A DNA stretch of 64,000 bases from JBIOHP01 sp044449065 (lineage in GTDB: Bacteria; Bacteroidota; Ignavibacteria; UBA10030; SZUA-254). The DNA lies in NCBI GenBank assembly GCA_044449065.1, contig JBIOHP010000001.1, positions 200,395 to 264,394 on the forward strand, in the 5' to 3' direction. Position numbers and translations under genes: made by a program. Under the pieces are notes generated by a model, which had not been told where the DNA came from, did not search any database, and saw nothing but the letters and a program-made list of their open reading frames with translations. Positions 9,852 through 19,615 of the stretch are shown here, piece by piece; the stretch's first letter is position 1; each line of letters begins with the position of its first letter.

Positions 9852-11024
9852 ATGAAAAAACGAATATGCATGGTCCGGCACGGATACCTTCCGCAGGATC
9901 CACGGGTTCGGAAAGAAGCGCTCGCCCTGGTTGAAGCGGGTCATGAAGTTGTCATCGTCTGTTCGCGCGATGCCGGTGAGTGTTCAAAAGAATCCTGGAA
10001 AGATATAGAAATTCACCGGCTGTCGATTCAGCATATACGCAAAGGAATATTCCGCTATCTTTATGAATATACCGCATTCTTCCTCCTCGCGTTTTTCAAA
10101 GTCACGAGACTGCATCATAAGAAGAAATTTCAGGTAATACAGGTCAATACGATGCCGGATTTTTTGGTATTTGTGGGACTCATACCGCGCATCGACGGAG
10201 CGAAAATTATTATTGATATGCATGAATTAATGCCGGAGTTTTTCGCGTCAAAATTCCATTTTTCTTCGTCTAAAATCATCATTGATATCATAAGGATTGT
10301 TGAGAAGATTTCGATGAAATTTGCAGATGAAATAATAGCTCCTTCGGAATTACGAAAAAAGCTTATCGTTTCCAGACCGGTGAATCCCGAAAAAATTACC
10401 GTTGTGTATAATTCACCCGACGAAGAAGTGTTTGATTATAAAAGAGTTAATCATCCGTCCGATACCGAAGAAATTATAGATATTATTGCTCACGGCACCA
10501 TCATCAAACTGTACGGGTTTCAAGTTTTGATAAAAGCTTTACCTCATGTTATCACGAGGTACCCCGCCTTAAAAGTCGCAGTTATAGGAAGTGGAGAGTA
10601 CCTTGATGAATTGAAAGCGATGGCTGCGGGACTGCACATGGAAAATAACGTGAACTTTCCCGGGCGTTTGCCGTTGGAATCGCTTCCGGCGATCATCAAA
10701 AAATCAAAAATATGTGTTATATCGATTCTCAGGGATGAATTTACTGATTATGCAGCTCCCAATAAACTCTTTGAATACATAGCTATGCGATCTCCCGTAG
10801 TTTGCACCGATCTCAAGGGTATCCGTGAATACGTGGATGATAGCCAGGTGCTGTATTTTCAATCCGGAAATGAGAACGATTTGGCGGAAAAAATTGTTTT
10901 TCTCTTGACGAACGCTGTTAAAAGATTGGAATTAACCGAAAACGCCTGGATTTCATATCAAAAATACCGGTGGAATAAAAATAAAATCGTTTATCAAAAT
11001 CTAATAGCAAACAGTTTATCCTGA
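9852..11024 (+). CDS. Glycosyltransferase family 4
   Basis: A 390-residue GT-B glycosyltransferase. CMVRHGYLPQDPRVRKEA at the N-terminus is a variant of the D-x-R acceptor loop seen in many GT4 enzymes, and IIIDMHELMPEFF follows at about residue 117. The donor domain includes GTIIKLYGFQVLIKAL, NFPGRLPLESLPAI and DYAAPNKLFEYIAMRSP, where the Lys/Glu of the donor site are kept. It starts on the base after the preceding GT4 stop. The protein ends 44 bp before an exported protein gene. Confidence 0.9.
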   Translation: MKKRICMVRHGYLPQDPRVRKEALALVEAGHEVVIVCSRDAGECSKESWKDIEIHRLSIQHIRKGIFRYLYEYTAFFLLAFFKVTRLHHKKKFQVIQVNTMPDFLVFVGLIPRIDGAKIIIDMHELMPEFFASKFHFSSSKIIIDIIRIVEKISMKFADEIIAPSELRKKLIVSRPVNPEKITVVYNSPDEEVFDYKRVNHPSDTEEIIDIIAHGTIIKLYGFQVLIKALPHVITRYPALKVAVIGSGEYLDELKAMAAGLHMENNVNFPGRLPLESLPAIIKKSKICVISILRDEFTDYAAPNKLFEYIAMRSPVVCTDLKGIREYVDDSQVLYFQSGNENDLAEKIVFLLTNAVKRLELTENAWISYQKYRWNKNKIVYQNLIANSLS

Positions 11025-11068
11025 ATTGGACAGAATCGTCGTAGAATTTTCTGTACTTATTACAAAAT

Positions 11069-12223
11069 ATGTTTATCTTAATCAAAACACAGCTCAAATT
11101 ACTTGGCGTAATTATTTTCTTCATTCTGTTTTCGTTTGATTGCGCAGCACAACAAGAGTTTACCCCGGGTGAATTCAGATCGCCAAAACAAGCGGGGGTG
11201 GGTAATGCAGTGCTCTTCTATACTTACCGTCACAACATCCCGGACTCGATACACATTGCCGACGCGTTAAATCCATATGTGGGGTATTGGAAGGACGGAG
11301 CTTTTCAGGATTGGTATTTTGATACCTTCGTATTTACGACAATTTTTCACCCTGGTCTGAAAGGTTTTCCTTTCGATATGACGTATGATGGCTGGATGAA
11401 ATATTCTGAGTTGGTCTTTGACCGGTATTACGAACCTTTAAAAGAACATTGGCGCGATACATCCGAAGGATTAGTCCCGTTATTGGAAAAGAAAGTTGAA
11501 GAAGTTGGAGCGGAATTAAAAGACGATGCAACAAAGCGCGGTGTGATATTTATGATTCCCTATAATGAGATCGGTCATGAACATATCCCTCCTTCATTTT
11601 TTAACAAAAAACTGAACGTCACCTACGATCTCAAAACAACCGACGGCACGTTTGATCTTATTAAATGGTATATCGATTATATGGTAGAAAAATGGAATAC
11701 TCTCAATCCCAAACGACTTGTGTTGAAGGGATTCTACTGGGCGCATGAGGGGATTCCGCCTGATTCCATTAAAGAAGTAGAAACGGTGGCGAGAGTATCA
11801 GATTATCTCCACAATAAAAATCTAAGCTTTTATTTCTCTCCTTATATCAGGATGGGCACCATACCGCCCTCGGTTGACGCAACAGATGAAACATTACGCC
11901 GTTTTGATTGTGTTTGGGTTCAACCGGGATTTTGGTCGCCGGGTTACTATTCCCCTAAAAATACGCTGGCGGATTCGGTGCGGTTAAAAGCTGCCGCAGA
12001 TCTGGCGACAAGGATGAATTTTGGGATAAATATGGAGTGGCACGGTAATGAAAATTCAACATATTTTAGGTATATTAGCTATGGCTATCAATCGGGCTTT
12101 GTACAGGCAAGCCATTTATTTTATGAGGAAAATGGAAAAGTATGGGTATCGGCAAATTCTTCTATTTCTGGTCTCCGCAGACAATATGATGATACCTACC
12201 AGTTTATTAAATATTCAAGATAA
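11069..12223 (+). CDS. Exported DUF4855-like protein
   Basis: A 384-residue protein with an N-terminal signal peptide (hydrophobic LLGVIIFFILFSF, probable cut after CAAQ near residue 28). The body reads like DUF4855 (PF16147): YTYRHNIPDSIH, a WYFDTFVF block, LKGFYWAHEG near residue 225, YFSPYIRMG and CVWVQPGFW. This family is found in Bacteroidetes and Firmicutes and is thought to have a TIM-barrel-like fold; its function is unknown to me. Acidic residues at the ends of predicted strands (EIGHEH, WAHEG, MEWHG) would suit a glycoside hydrolase-like active site. It sits between glycosyltransferase genes and a second large exported protein, so a role in trimming or modifying the exported polysaccharide is an inference. 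Confidence 0.6.
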   Translation: MFILIKTQLKLLGVIIFFILFSFDCAAQQEFTPGEFRSPKQAGVGNAVLFYTYRHNIPDSIHIADALNPYVGYWKDGAFQDWYFDTFVFTTIFHPGLKGFPFDMTYDGWMKYSELVFDRYYEPLKEHWRDTSEGLVPLLEKKVEEVGAELKDDATKRGVIFMIPYNEIGHEHIPPSFFNKKLNVTYDLKTTDGTFDLIKWYIDYMVEKWNTLNPKRLVLKGFYWAHEGIPPDSIKEVETVARVSDYLHNKNLSFYFSPYIRMGTIPPSVDATDETLRRFDCVWVQPGFWSPGYYSPKNTLADSVRLKAAADLATRMNFGINMEWHGNENSTYFRYISYGYQSGFVQASHLFYEENGKVWVSANSSISGLRRQYDDTYQFIKYSR

Positions 12224-12355
12224 CGGGATGTTTAAGAACCACATGGAGTTCTATCCCTGCGATACCAGCTTCTGGATTCTTTCCTCAAGGGTTTGCTGAA
12301 TCCGAATTATTCATTTTACTATTTTTCAAATTCCGGGCATCATTCAAGGCGACCT

Positions 12356-15300
12356 ATGCGCAGGTTTATAACTATTCTGGCGCTCTGTGTATTTTGTCTC
12401 ATTCACAATAGTTGGGCAAAATCCAACAGGGTATTATACATTCTCAGCGATCCAGCTTCAACGACGGTCTCGAAGCAAGAATTTTTCCTGGTGAGCAGGT
12501 TTTATGGTTTACCCGTAGATATTTCAATTGCTTCAAATTTTCCAACCGACTCGACTGCATTCAATGATGTGAATGGGCAAAAATATCCTTGCGTTGCCGT
12601 GAGCGAGGTTATTTTAGAAAAATTATCCCCGCCGCAAGTTGCAAACATTAAAGCTTATGTAAATAACGGTGGGTCGGTATTTATCACGGATGTTTCGGAT
12701 TCCGTTGTAATGGACGTTGAACCCGCGTTACAATCTCTCACCGATGGATACGTTCTCGGCGCTCAACGCCGGGTTCAATCAGAGAAGATATTAATATTTT
12801 CAACGATGAATCCTCAGCTTACGGATGTTTTTACCGGCTTGCGATTAACGTATCCAACCAATCCTGATACTACTTATGATCAAGCTCTGGTTTATAATCC
12901 CGGTTCCGGTCTTGTTCCAATTATTTCCTCGGTTGATTCTTCAGGTCAAACATTCGATTTTTTTATCTCGTATCCCGCCGGTGCAGGCAATGTGTATATC
13001 AGCAGCGCCAATCAACGCCACCGGTTTCACAAACTCTACACGTATTATGATGTTCGATTTGGCCCGGAAATTTTGCCCTCGATGATCGTTCTTAAAATGT
13101 TATATGGCGAGTACGCATGGCATTCTTCGGATCGATTCGCGAATTTTACAATAGATGACCCGGCGCTTGCGAATAAACCGGGGTTGACGTTTTCCGATTA
13201 CCTGAATAATGTGAAAGCTCACAGATACCACACAACCTTTGCCTATATACCTCAAAGTTATGTCTCCGGATATAATGAGCCGGCTGTTGAGCAATTATTC
13301 CAAACAAATACAGATTACTTCTCGATCGTCGAACATGGCGATTTTCACGTTCCTCAATATGAATTTTTTGCCTATACAAGTTCTGACTCGGCGAATGTTT
13401 GTCAGTCTGCAGGATATTGTGGAAATCCACCCGTACCATTTGCCGAGCATGAACGGCTCTTGGTTGATGGATTAACAAAAATATCCCTTATGGAAAAGAA
13501 CCTGGGTTTACACCGGAATAGAGTTATGGTTTTTCCGGCCGGTTCACCGCCGGTTCCAACTCTTGGATTGCTCGATAAATACGATTTCAATGCGACTATG
13601 AACGGGCAACAATATCCGCTTTTGATAACGAATGATACAGTTTGGAATTCCGATATTCTGCCGGTAAATATTGATTATGAAGCGTTTCCCTATTATGACC
13701 GTGAGTATGTTATTGAACCCTATGATAGTATTCATATTAGATCGCATTTTGAATATGGTATATTTAATTTGTTTATCGGCAAGCCCGCCTTATACTTTGG
13801 ACATGTTGTAGGATTACCACCCAATTCAACCGGTTTCAATTTATTCGCGGATTCGTTAAATAGATTGGCAATCCATCCTAACTGGAAAGGTTGCGATTAC
13901 ATTGCTTCCCATATTTATACCACCAAAACGAATGAGGATGGATCGGACAGCGTGATCTTTTATGGAAATGACGTTGTTTTAACAAATCCTACACCCGTTA
14001 CTAAAATGATTTATGCGCAAAAAACGGTAGGGACATTTGCAGCCATTCGCTCAGTGCTGATCGACAATTTGCCTGTTCCTTTTACTACTGTAAATGGAAT
14101 TTTGAATTTAAATCTTTCTATCAATTCGAATTCTTCCCGTGAAATAACTATAGTGCATTCCCAGGGCTCGCTGGATTTTGCAATTTCTCCCGCCGACGTC
14201 AAACCGGATCCGCTGGGATTGAAGATCATGGTTCATAATTTCGGCGATTCTGCCGGAGTATGCAGCGCAGTGCTGATGGATAGCAGCAATGGCGAGGTCA
14301 TCGGGGTAAATTCCGGCATTGTTAACGGACATGATTCGAGTATCGTCTTGATTCAATCGATGCCGGTTTCTTTTAATAACAAATGGATAATTTTGAATCC
14401 ACTCAATATTGGTCCTGAAACAAATCTTTCGAATAATTCAGTTAATTTATCCTTCCTCCCAAATGATAGCGATATTGTTGTCGATGATTTCACATATCCC
14501 AATTCGCCATTTAATCATGCGTGGTGGACCACGACCCCCTCGGTAAGCGGGGGTCTGCGAACGGTATTTGACCCTGTTTTAAACGAAAATGTCTTGGAAG
14601 TTATCACTAATAATGGAACCCAATATGAAGTTCAAAAGGGGAACATCGTTCTTCCACGCAACAGTTTTTCGGTTGATTTGAAAGCGAATGCAAATTTCCA
14701 ATTTTATGTCGAGTGTTTGGATTCTGCTTCGAATATTTTTTATGTTCATTACACACCCGATTCTCACAGTCCAAACCAAAACTTGCCTTATCTTCATATG
14801 CATATTGGTTCAACCTTTATGGATGGAAATTGGCATACCTTGACAAGGAATATCGACACTGATATCGATTCAGTTTCTTGGCCCCATGGAATAGCCAGAA
14901 TTGTCGGTTTTCTCATTAGTGGACAAATTAGTATCGGACCAATAACTGTTCTTCAGGATTTGCAAACAACGTACAGCTCCTGTAGAATTCAAGTAAATAA
15001 GAGTTGGAATCTCGTTTCATTGCCTCTCAAATCCCCCAATCCAATCTATACCGCCATATTTCCAACCGCCGTATCTTATGCTTTCATGTATGATCAAGGA
15101 TATTCGATGAAAGATTCCCTTGAAAACGGTATCGGCTATTGGTTAAAATTTAAGGATACACAAATTGTTAAACTCTCCGGTTCGTTTGTGAATTTTGATA
15201 CAATTCAAATTCATAATGGATGGAATTTAATCGGAAATATATCAGTGGCTATCCCATCTGCAAGTACTTCCGCTATAAATACCTCGCAATTAACTCCGTA

Positions 15301-15406
15301 TTATGGTTATAATTTTGGATATATTAAAGCCGATACACTTTATCCCGGCAAAGGTTACTGGGTAAAGTTCAATTCAAAAGGTAAGTTGGTTTTCATTAGC
15401 CACTGA
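12356..15406 (+). CDS. Large exported protein, deacetylase-like, with C-terminal WNL repeats
   Basis: A 1016-residue secreted protein. I chose the ATG at 12356 (MRRFITILALCVFCLIHN) because it starts a clean signal peptide ending at SWA-KS; an in-frame non-ATG codon at 12293 adds an odd hydrophilic leader. Residues about 25-230 look like a GATase/ThuA-like alpha/beta domain (VAVSEVILEKLSP, YVNNGGSVFITDVSD). Residues about 260-530 resemble a polysaccharide deacetylase fold, with FTIDDP near 264 and VEHGDFH near 324 as candidate metal or catalytic sites. The C-terminus holds two related modules starting SWNLVSLPL (about 882) and NGWNLIGN (about 953), each ending in GYW-K, a pattern common on secreted Chlorobi/Ignavibacteria proteins. 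No YPNPF-type sorting tail. The enzymatic function is uncertain. Confidence 0.65.
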   Translation: MRRFITILALCVFCLIHNSWAKSNRVLYILSDPASTTVSKQEFFLVSRFYGLPVDISIASNFPTDSTAFNDVNGQKYPCVAVSEVILEKLSPPQVANIKAYVNNGGSVFITDVSDSVVMDVEPALQSLTDGYVLGAQRRVQSEKILIFSTMNPQLTDVFTGLRLTYPTNPDTTYDQALVYNPGSGLVPIISSVDSSGQTFDFFISYPAGAGNVYISSANQRHRFHKLYTYYDVRFGPEILPSMIVLKMLYGEYAWHSSDRFANFTIDDPALANKPGLTFSDYLNNVKAHRYHTTFAYIPQSYVSGYNEPAVEQLFQTNTDYFSIVEHGDFHVPQYEFFAYTSSDSANVCQSAGYCGNPPVPFAEHERLLVDGLTKISLMEKNLGLHRNRVMVFPAGSPPVPTLGLLDKYDFNATMNGQQYPLLITNDTVWNSDILPVNIDYEAFPYYDREYVIEPYDSIHIRSHFEYGIFNLFIGKPALYFGHVVGLPPNSTGFNLFADSLNRLAIHPNWKGCDYIASHIYTTKTNEDGSDSVIFYGNDVVLTNPTPVTKMIYAQKTVGTFAAIRSVLIDNLPVPFTTVNGILNLNLSINSNSSREITIVHSQGSLDFAISPADVKPDPLGLKIMVHNFGDSAGVCSAVLMDSSNGEVIGVNSGIVNGHDSSIVLIQSMPVSFNNKWIILNPLNIGPETNLSNNSVNLSFLPNDSDIVVDDFTYPNSPFNHAWWTTTPSVSGGLRTVFDPVLNENVLEVITNNGTQYEVQKGNIVLPRNSFSVDLKANANFQFYVECLDSASNIFYVHYTPDSHSPNQNLPYLHMHIGSTFMDGNWHTLTRNIDTDIDSVSWPHGIARIVGFLISGQISIGPITVLQDLQTTYSSCRIQVNKSWNLVSLPLKSPNPIYTAIFPTAVSYAFMYDQGYSMKDSLENGIGYWLKFKDTQIVKLSGSFVNFDTIQIHNGWNLIGNISVAIPSASTSAINTSQLTPYYGYNFGYIKADTLYPGKGYWVKFNSKGKLVFISH

Positions 15407-15415
15407 ATGCCGTAA

Positions 15416-15432
15416 TCTGATTTTTAATCAGA
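15416..15432. terminator. Small hairpin after the large exported protein gene
   Basis: TCTGATT-TTT-AATCAGA forms a perfect 7-bp stem with a 3-nt loop ten bases after the stop codon of the upstream gene. There is no strong T run after it, so it may be a weak terminator or only an mRNA 3' end stabiliser. The remaining bases up to 15629 are AT-rich with no gene visible. Confidence 0.3.
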
Positions 15433-15629
15433 ATATGGTACCAAATAAACAATGACATAAACTCAGTAAAATCAAGCCATAATTGGCTCTTTACTGAAAT
15501 TTAAGTTGAACCTTCCGCTGTAACCACGTTATTCTTTAAGATAAAATTTTTCCATAATGTTGCATTCCAAAAAAATATTGATTATCTTTAACGCATTATA
15601 TTAAAAAAGATTAATAGTCTTTAATTGAA

Positions 15630-16739
15630 ATGGAAATTCCCTTATTAGATTTACAGGCGCAGTATCATACGATTAAAAACGATATAGATAATGCTATCCA
15701 CAAGATTTTGGATAATTCCCATTACATTCTTGGAGAAGCTGTATCAGATTTTGAAGTGGAATTTGCCAAAAGCCACGAATGCAAGCATTGTATTGGAGTT
15801 GGATCGGGGACTGATGCGCTTCATCTTGCATTATGGGTAGAGGGAATTGGACGAGGCGATGAAGTAATCACTGTTCCATTCACATTTATTGCAACTGTTG
15901 AGGCGATTTCACTTGTTGGAGCAAAACCAGTATTCGTTGATATAGATCCTTCAACTTACACACTCAATCCATTAAACCTAAAGCAGGCAATTACATCAAA
16001 GACTAAAGCCGTGATTGTAGTGCATTTATATGGACAGACTGCTGAAATGGATGCAATTGCAGAGATTTGTAAAAAACACAATTTATTATTGATAGAAGAT
16101 GCGGCTCAAGCTCACCTGGCGAAGTACAAAACCCATTTTGTCGGTCATTTTGGCGCGACCACCTGCTTCAGCTTTTATCCAGGGAAAAACCTGGGGGCTT
16201 ATGGTGAGGCGGGGGCTGTATTAACGAATGATCCCATCCGGGCTGAAAAAATCCGACAGCTACGCGATCATGGACAAACCCGCAAGTATGAACATAAGAC
16301 CTGGGGACATAATTATCGAATGGATGGATTCCAAGGCGCTGTTCTGGGAGTGAAATTGAAACATTTACAACAGTGGACGGATCGTAAAAGAGAAATTTCG
16401 GATTATTATAGGAAGCATTTATCAAACATCCGTGATCTTGTCATTCCGTATGAACGTCCAAATTCATATCATGTTTATCATCAATTTATAATCCGTTCAA
16501 CACGGAGAGATGACCTTCAAAAATATCTTAATTCACAGGGAATCGCAACAGGTCTTCATTATCCAATTTCTTTACATATGCAGCCGGCATATTTGCATCT
16601 TGGATATATAAAAGGGGATTTTCCCGTAAGTGAGCAGGTTGCATCAGAATGTTTATCTTTACCGATTTATCCTGAAATGACTGAAAATCAGTTGATTTTC
16701 ATCATTCAGCATGTTCAAAATTTTTTTAGTAAATCTTAA
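15630..16739 (+). CDS. DegT/DnrJ/EryC1/StrS sugar aminotransferase
   Basis: A 369-residue PLP-dependent enzyme that transfers an amino group to a keto-sugar nucleotide. The family signature is clear: GVGSGTDALHLAL (about residues 56-68), VIVVHLYGQTAEMDAI, LLIEDAAQAH with the PLP-contacting Asp near 157, and FSFYPGKNLGAYGEAG with the PLP lysine near residue 185. It resembles WbpE/FdtB-type enzymes acting on 3-keto or 4-keto sugars. The Gfo/Idh/MocA oxidoreductase downstream could supply the keto sugar and the formyltransferase could use the amine. The gene is more AT-rich than its neighbours, and 223 bp and 187 bp of non-coding sequence flank it. Confidence 0.9.
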   Translation: MEIPLLDLQAQYHTIKNDIDNAIHKILDNSHYILGEAVSDFEVEFAKSHECKHCIGVGSGTDALHLALWVEGIGRGDEVITVPFTFIATVEAISLVGAKPVFVDIDPSTYTLNPLNLKQAITSKTKAVIVVHLYGQTAEMDAIAEICKKHNLLLIEDAAQAHLAKYKTHFVGHFGATTCFSFYPGKNLGAYGEAGAVLTNDPIRAEKIRQLRDHGQTRKYEHKTWGHNYRMDGFQGAVLGVKLKHLQQWTDRKREISDYYRKHLSNIRDLVIPYERPNSYHVYHQFIIRSTRRDDLQKYLNSQGIATGLHYPISLHMQPAYLHLGYIKGDFPVSEQVASECLSLPIYPEMTENQLIFIIQHVQNFFSKS

Positions 16740-16926
16740 TACGATTCAACGTGCGTAAAATCACAAATTAGAGAATGTGATATGCATTTAAGTCCTTTAT
16801 TTTCAATAGGTTCATATGGTACATTTATTGACCCTCTTGAATTCTGATAATTCATTGATTATATTGTAAGCCAATGAACGACGGGAAATCCCTTAATTCA
16901 CGTTCGACACACGACCCAAAAACGGA

Positions 16927-18369
16927 ATGAGTAACTCAAAATATAAGATATTTCTAATTTTTTACGATTGGATAAGCATTTCCTTAGCATTTCTTGTATC
17001 TTTTTATTTACATCGAACTGTGATGGGACAACCCTTTTTACCTGATTTTCCATTTTTCCCTCCGGAAATTCTGGCATTTATGGCATTCACCGTGGTGGGT
17101 TTGATTATATTCCAATATAATAATCTTTATAATTTGGATGTTGTTCTTTCTACTGTTAACCAGAGTCTTAGGTTATTAGAATCGCTTTTCTATTTTGTTA
17201 TTCTATTTTCCGTCCTTTCTTTTTTTGCGAAATCAGCCATGATCATTAACAGCAGGATGGTCATTCTTCTTTTTATTCCGATCAGCATGTGTTTATTGAT
17301 CGTTGAACGGACGGTTATATTTCAGTGGATAGTGAGATTTTTTGTAAAGTTGAATCTGTATCAACGTCGTGTTGTTATCCTGGGTGCCGGTAAAGTCGGG
17401 AAGCTCCTCGCGGCAAATCTTTCATGGGATAATCCGTACGGTATTCAAATCGTCGGATTTGTCGATAACGGATACCAACTCGGCACACCGATATTTCACG
17501 GCTCGAGAATCATCGGCTCTATCGACGAGATTGAAAATATTGCAGTCGAGCGTGAAATCGACGAGATTGTATTATGCGTTGAATCGATTGACTCAGAACA
17601 ACTGGTGGAACTGCTCGAACGTTGTATGCAAACCGGCGCACAGGTGAAAATTGCTTCACCGCTTTATGATGTTGTTGAGACTTTTCGATTTATCGAGCGT
17701 TACGGCGAAATACCTGTTGTCGGGTTAGCTCAGAATTCCATGAAAAATATTCAGGATTTCGGCAAACGAATTTTTGATGTGGTTTTCTCGACCATCGGCA
17801 TCATATTTTTATCCCCTGTGTATTTTCTGACCGCTGTATGCATCAAACTCGATTCCGCCGGTCCCGTTTTTTACACACAAATGAGGATTGGAAAAAATGG
17901 GAAACAATTTAAATTTTTCAAGTTTCGATCTATGGTCGTTGGCAGCGATCAAGATGAAAGCAGAAAAGAAAAGGTTGCGCGACTTATCCGCGGGGAACCG
18001 CACGATACTTCCGATGGTATGAAAATCGTCGATGAATCGAAAATTACCGGTGTGGGAAGATTCATTCGCAAAACAAGTATCGATGAATTACCCCAACTCT
18101 TCAATGTGATCAAGGGAGATATGAGTCTGGTCGGTCCGCGCCCATGTCTGCCATACGAATGGGAACATTATGAAGATTGGCAAAAAAAGAGATTAGCGAC
18201 TACCCCGGGATGTACCGGAATATGGCAGGTAAGCGGCAGAAATACTATAAGTTTCAACGATATGGTCATAATGGATTTCTACTATATTCAAAATGCCTCC
18301 TTCTTTCTTGATTTGCAGTTAATTCTGAAAACTATTCCCGTGATGGTTTTTGGAAAGGGAGGGAAATAA
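16927..18369 (+). CDS. Polyprenyl-phosphate sugar phosphotransferase (WbaP/CpsE type)
   Basis: A 480-residue initiating enzyme that attaches the first sugar-1-phosphate to undecaprenyl phosphate. Residues 1-145 hold about four to five membrane helices, 145-270 form a Rossmann-like CoA-binding-type domain (VVILGAGKVGKLLAANL), and the C-terminal bacterial sugar transferase domain starts with KRIFDVVFSTIGI near residue 279. It has FYTQMRIGKNGKQFKFFKFRSM, KTSIDELPQLFNVIKGDMSL and VGPRP near 402, including the conserved acidic pair. Length and layout match full-length exopolysaccharide glycosylphosphotransferases. It is probably the first committed step for the polymer of this locus. Confidence 0.93.
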   Translation: MSNSKYKIFLIFYDWISISLAFLVSFYLHRTVMGQPFLPDFPFFPPEILAFMAFTVVGLIIFQYNNLYNLDVVLSTVNQSLRLLESLFYFVILFSVLSFFAKSAMIINSRMVILLFIPISMCLLIVERTVIFQWIVRFFVKLNLYQRRVVILGAGKVGKLLAANLSWDNPYGIQIVGFVDNGYQLGTPIFHGSRIIGSIDEIENIAVEREIDEIVLCVESIDSEQLVELLERCMQTGAQVKIASPLYDVVETFRFIERYGEIPVVGLAQNSMKNIQDFGKRIFDVVFSTIGIIFLSPVYFLTAVCIKLDSAGPVFYTQMRIGKNGKQFKFFKFRSMVVGSDQDESRKEKVARLIRGEPHDTSDGMKIVDESKITGVGRFIRKTSIDELPQLFNVIKGDMSLVGPRPCLPYEWEHYEDWQKKRLATTPGCTGIWQVSGRNTISFNDMVIMDFYYIQNASFFLDLQLILKTIPVMVFGKGGK

Positions 18370-18390
18370 GAACATGGACGAAAGACTAAC

Positions 18391-19389
18391 ATGAAAATTG
18401 CTATCGTAGGAATGGGTTATTGGGGTCCAAACCTGATACGAAACTTTTTGAACACTGAAGGGGTGACGGAAGTCAGTTGTTTCGACCTTGATCCCGAACG
18501 TGTCGTAAAAACTAAAAAACGCTTTACCAATATTAAAGTTCATAATTCCTTAGAGGATATTTTAAAATCGGATGTGGATGCTATGGTTCTCGCAACGCCT
18601 GTTTCAACGCACTATCCACTGGCGAAAGCAGCGCTGGAACATGGGAAGCACGTCCTGGTTGAAAAACCTCTCGCCACCAAAGCATCAGATTGCGAAGATT
18701 TGATATGTGCAGCTTCAAAGAACGATCGTGTTTTAATGGTAGATCATACCTTCATTTTTACCGGAGCCGTCCGGAAAATAAAGGAAATGGTCAATGATGG
18801 AATGATCGGCAATCTATTTTATTTCGATTCAATTCGAATCAACCTCGGATTATTTCAGCACGACGTGAATGTTATCTGGGATTTAGCCCCGCACGATTTA
18901 TCAATCATGAACCATCTTATCGACCGAAAACCCACATCGGTTTCTGCCACTGGTGTTAATCATATTAATGGAAAAGAAGACGTCGCGTATCTGACCGTCC
19001 AATTTGATACCGGTCTGATGGCGCATTTTCATGTGAACTGGCTTGCACCTGTAAAAATAAGACGTATTCTCATTGGCGGCAGCAAAAAAATGATCGTCTA
19101 CGACGATATGCAGCCGAGCGAAAAGGTTAGGGTATATGACAAGGGCGTGCAGATGACAACGAGAGAAGGCATCTATAATACCCTCGTCCAATACCGTACC
19201 GGCGACATGTTCGCGCCGAGGATTGAAGAATCGGAAGCGCTGAGCGAGGTTGCGAAAGAATTCGTAGGTTCTATTAACGAACATCGTCAACCCCTTTCCA
19301 ACGGTGAATCCGGATTAAATATTGTTCGCTTGCTGGAAGCCGCGCAGCAATCAATTAAATCAAACGGGCAAGTAATTAAACTTAATTAA
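18391..19389 (+). CDS. Gfo/Idh/MocA family sugar oxidoreductase
   Basis: A 332-residue NAD(P)-dependent dehydrogenase. VGMGYWGPNL at residues 6-15 is the nucleotide-binding loop, with the GYWGPN variant seen in WlbA/WbpB-like UDP-sugar 3-dehydrogenases. EKPLA near 91 carries the catalytic Lys, and the second block is WDLAPHDLSIMNHL near 165, with the conserved His. It lies 21 bp after the phosphotransferase gene. Together with the DegT aminotransferase it could convert a UDP-sugar to a 3-keto and then 3-amino derivative; the pairing is inference based on analogous loci. Confidence 0.88.
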   Translation: MKIAIVGMGYWGPNLIRNFLNTEGVTEVSCFDLDPERVVKTKKRFTNIKVHNSLEDILKSDVDAMVLATPVSTHYPLAKAALEHGKHVLVEKPLATKASDCEDLICAASKNDRVLMVDHTFIFTGAVRKIKEMVNDGMIGNLFYFDSIRINLGLFQHDVNVIWDLAPHDLSIMNHLIDRKPTSVSATGVNHINGKEDVAYLTVQFDTGLMAHFHVNWLAPVKIRRILIGGSKKMIVYDDMQPSEKVRVYDKGVQMTTREGIYNTLVQYRTGDMFAPRIEESEALSEVAKEFVGSINEHRQPLSNGESGLNIVRLLEAAQQSIKSNGQVIKLN

Positions 19390-19615
19390 TCCCGATTATT
19401 TTTCGATGGGACGCGGTATTTCACTGCTGGATATTCCCTCGATTAAGTTATACGTAAGAAGCATCAACCCAATTCCTCTGTTTAATGTTTGAAAGGAAGA
19501 CTGTCCGGGTTTCCTTGTGCTCGCCTAAGTATGTTCGATGCCGGATTTATTCACTTGGATATATCCTAAAATAATATCATCTTCCTTTTGCCATAAATTC
19601 ACCTAAACTAATTTT

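Noticed and set aside
12048..12299. 83-codon plus-strand frame overlapping the end of the DUF4855-like gene
   Set aside because: Mostly inside the real gene in another frame; the part beyond it has no motif.
18901..19290. 129-codon minus-strand frame in the Gfo/Idh/MocA gene
   Set aside because: Shadow of the conserved oxidoreductase gene with no own ribosome site or motif.
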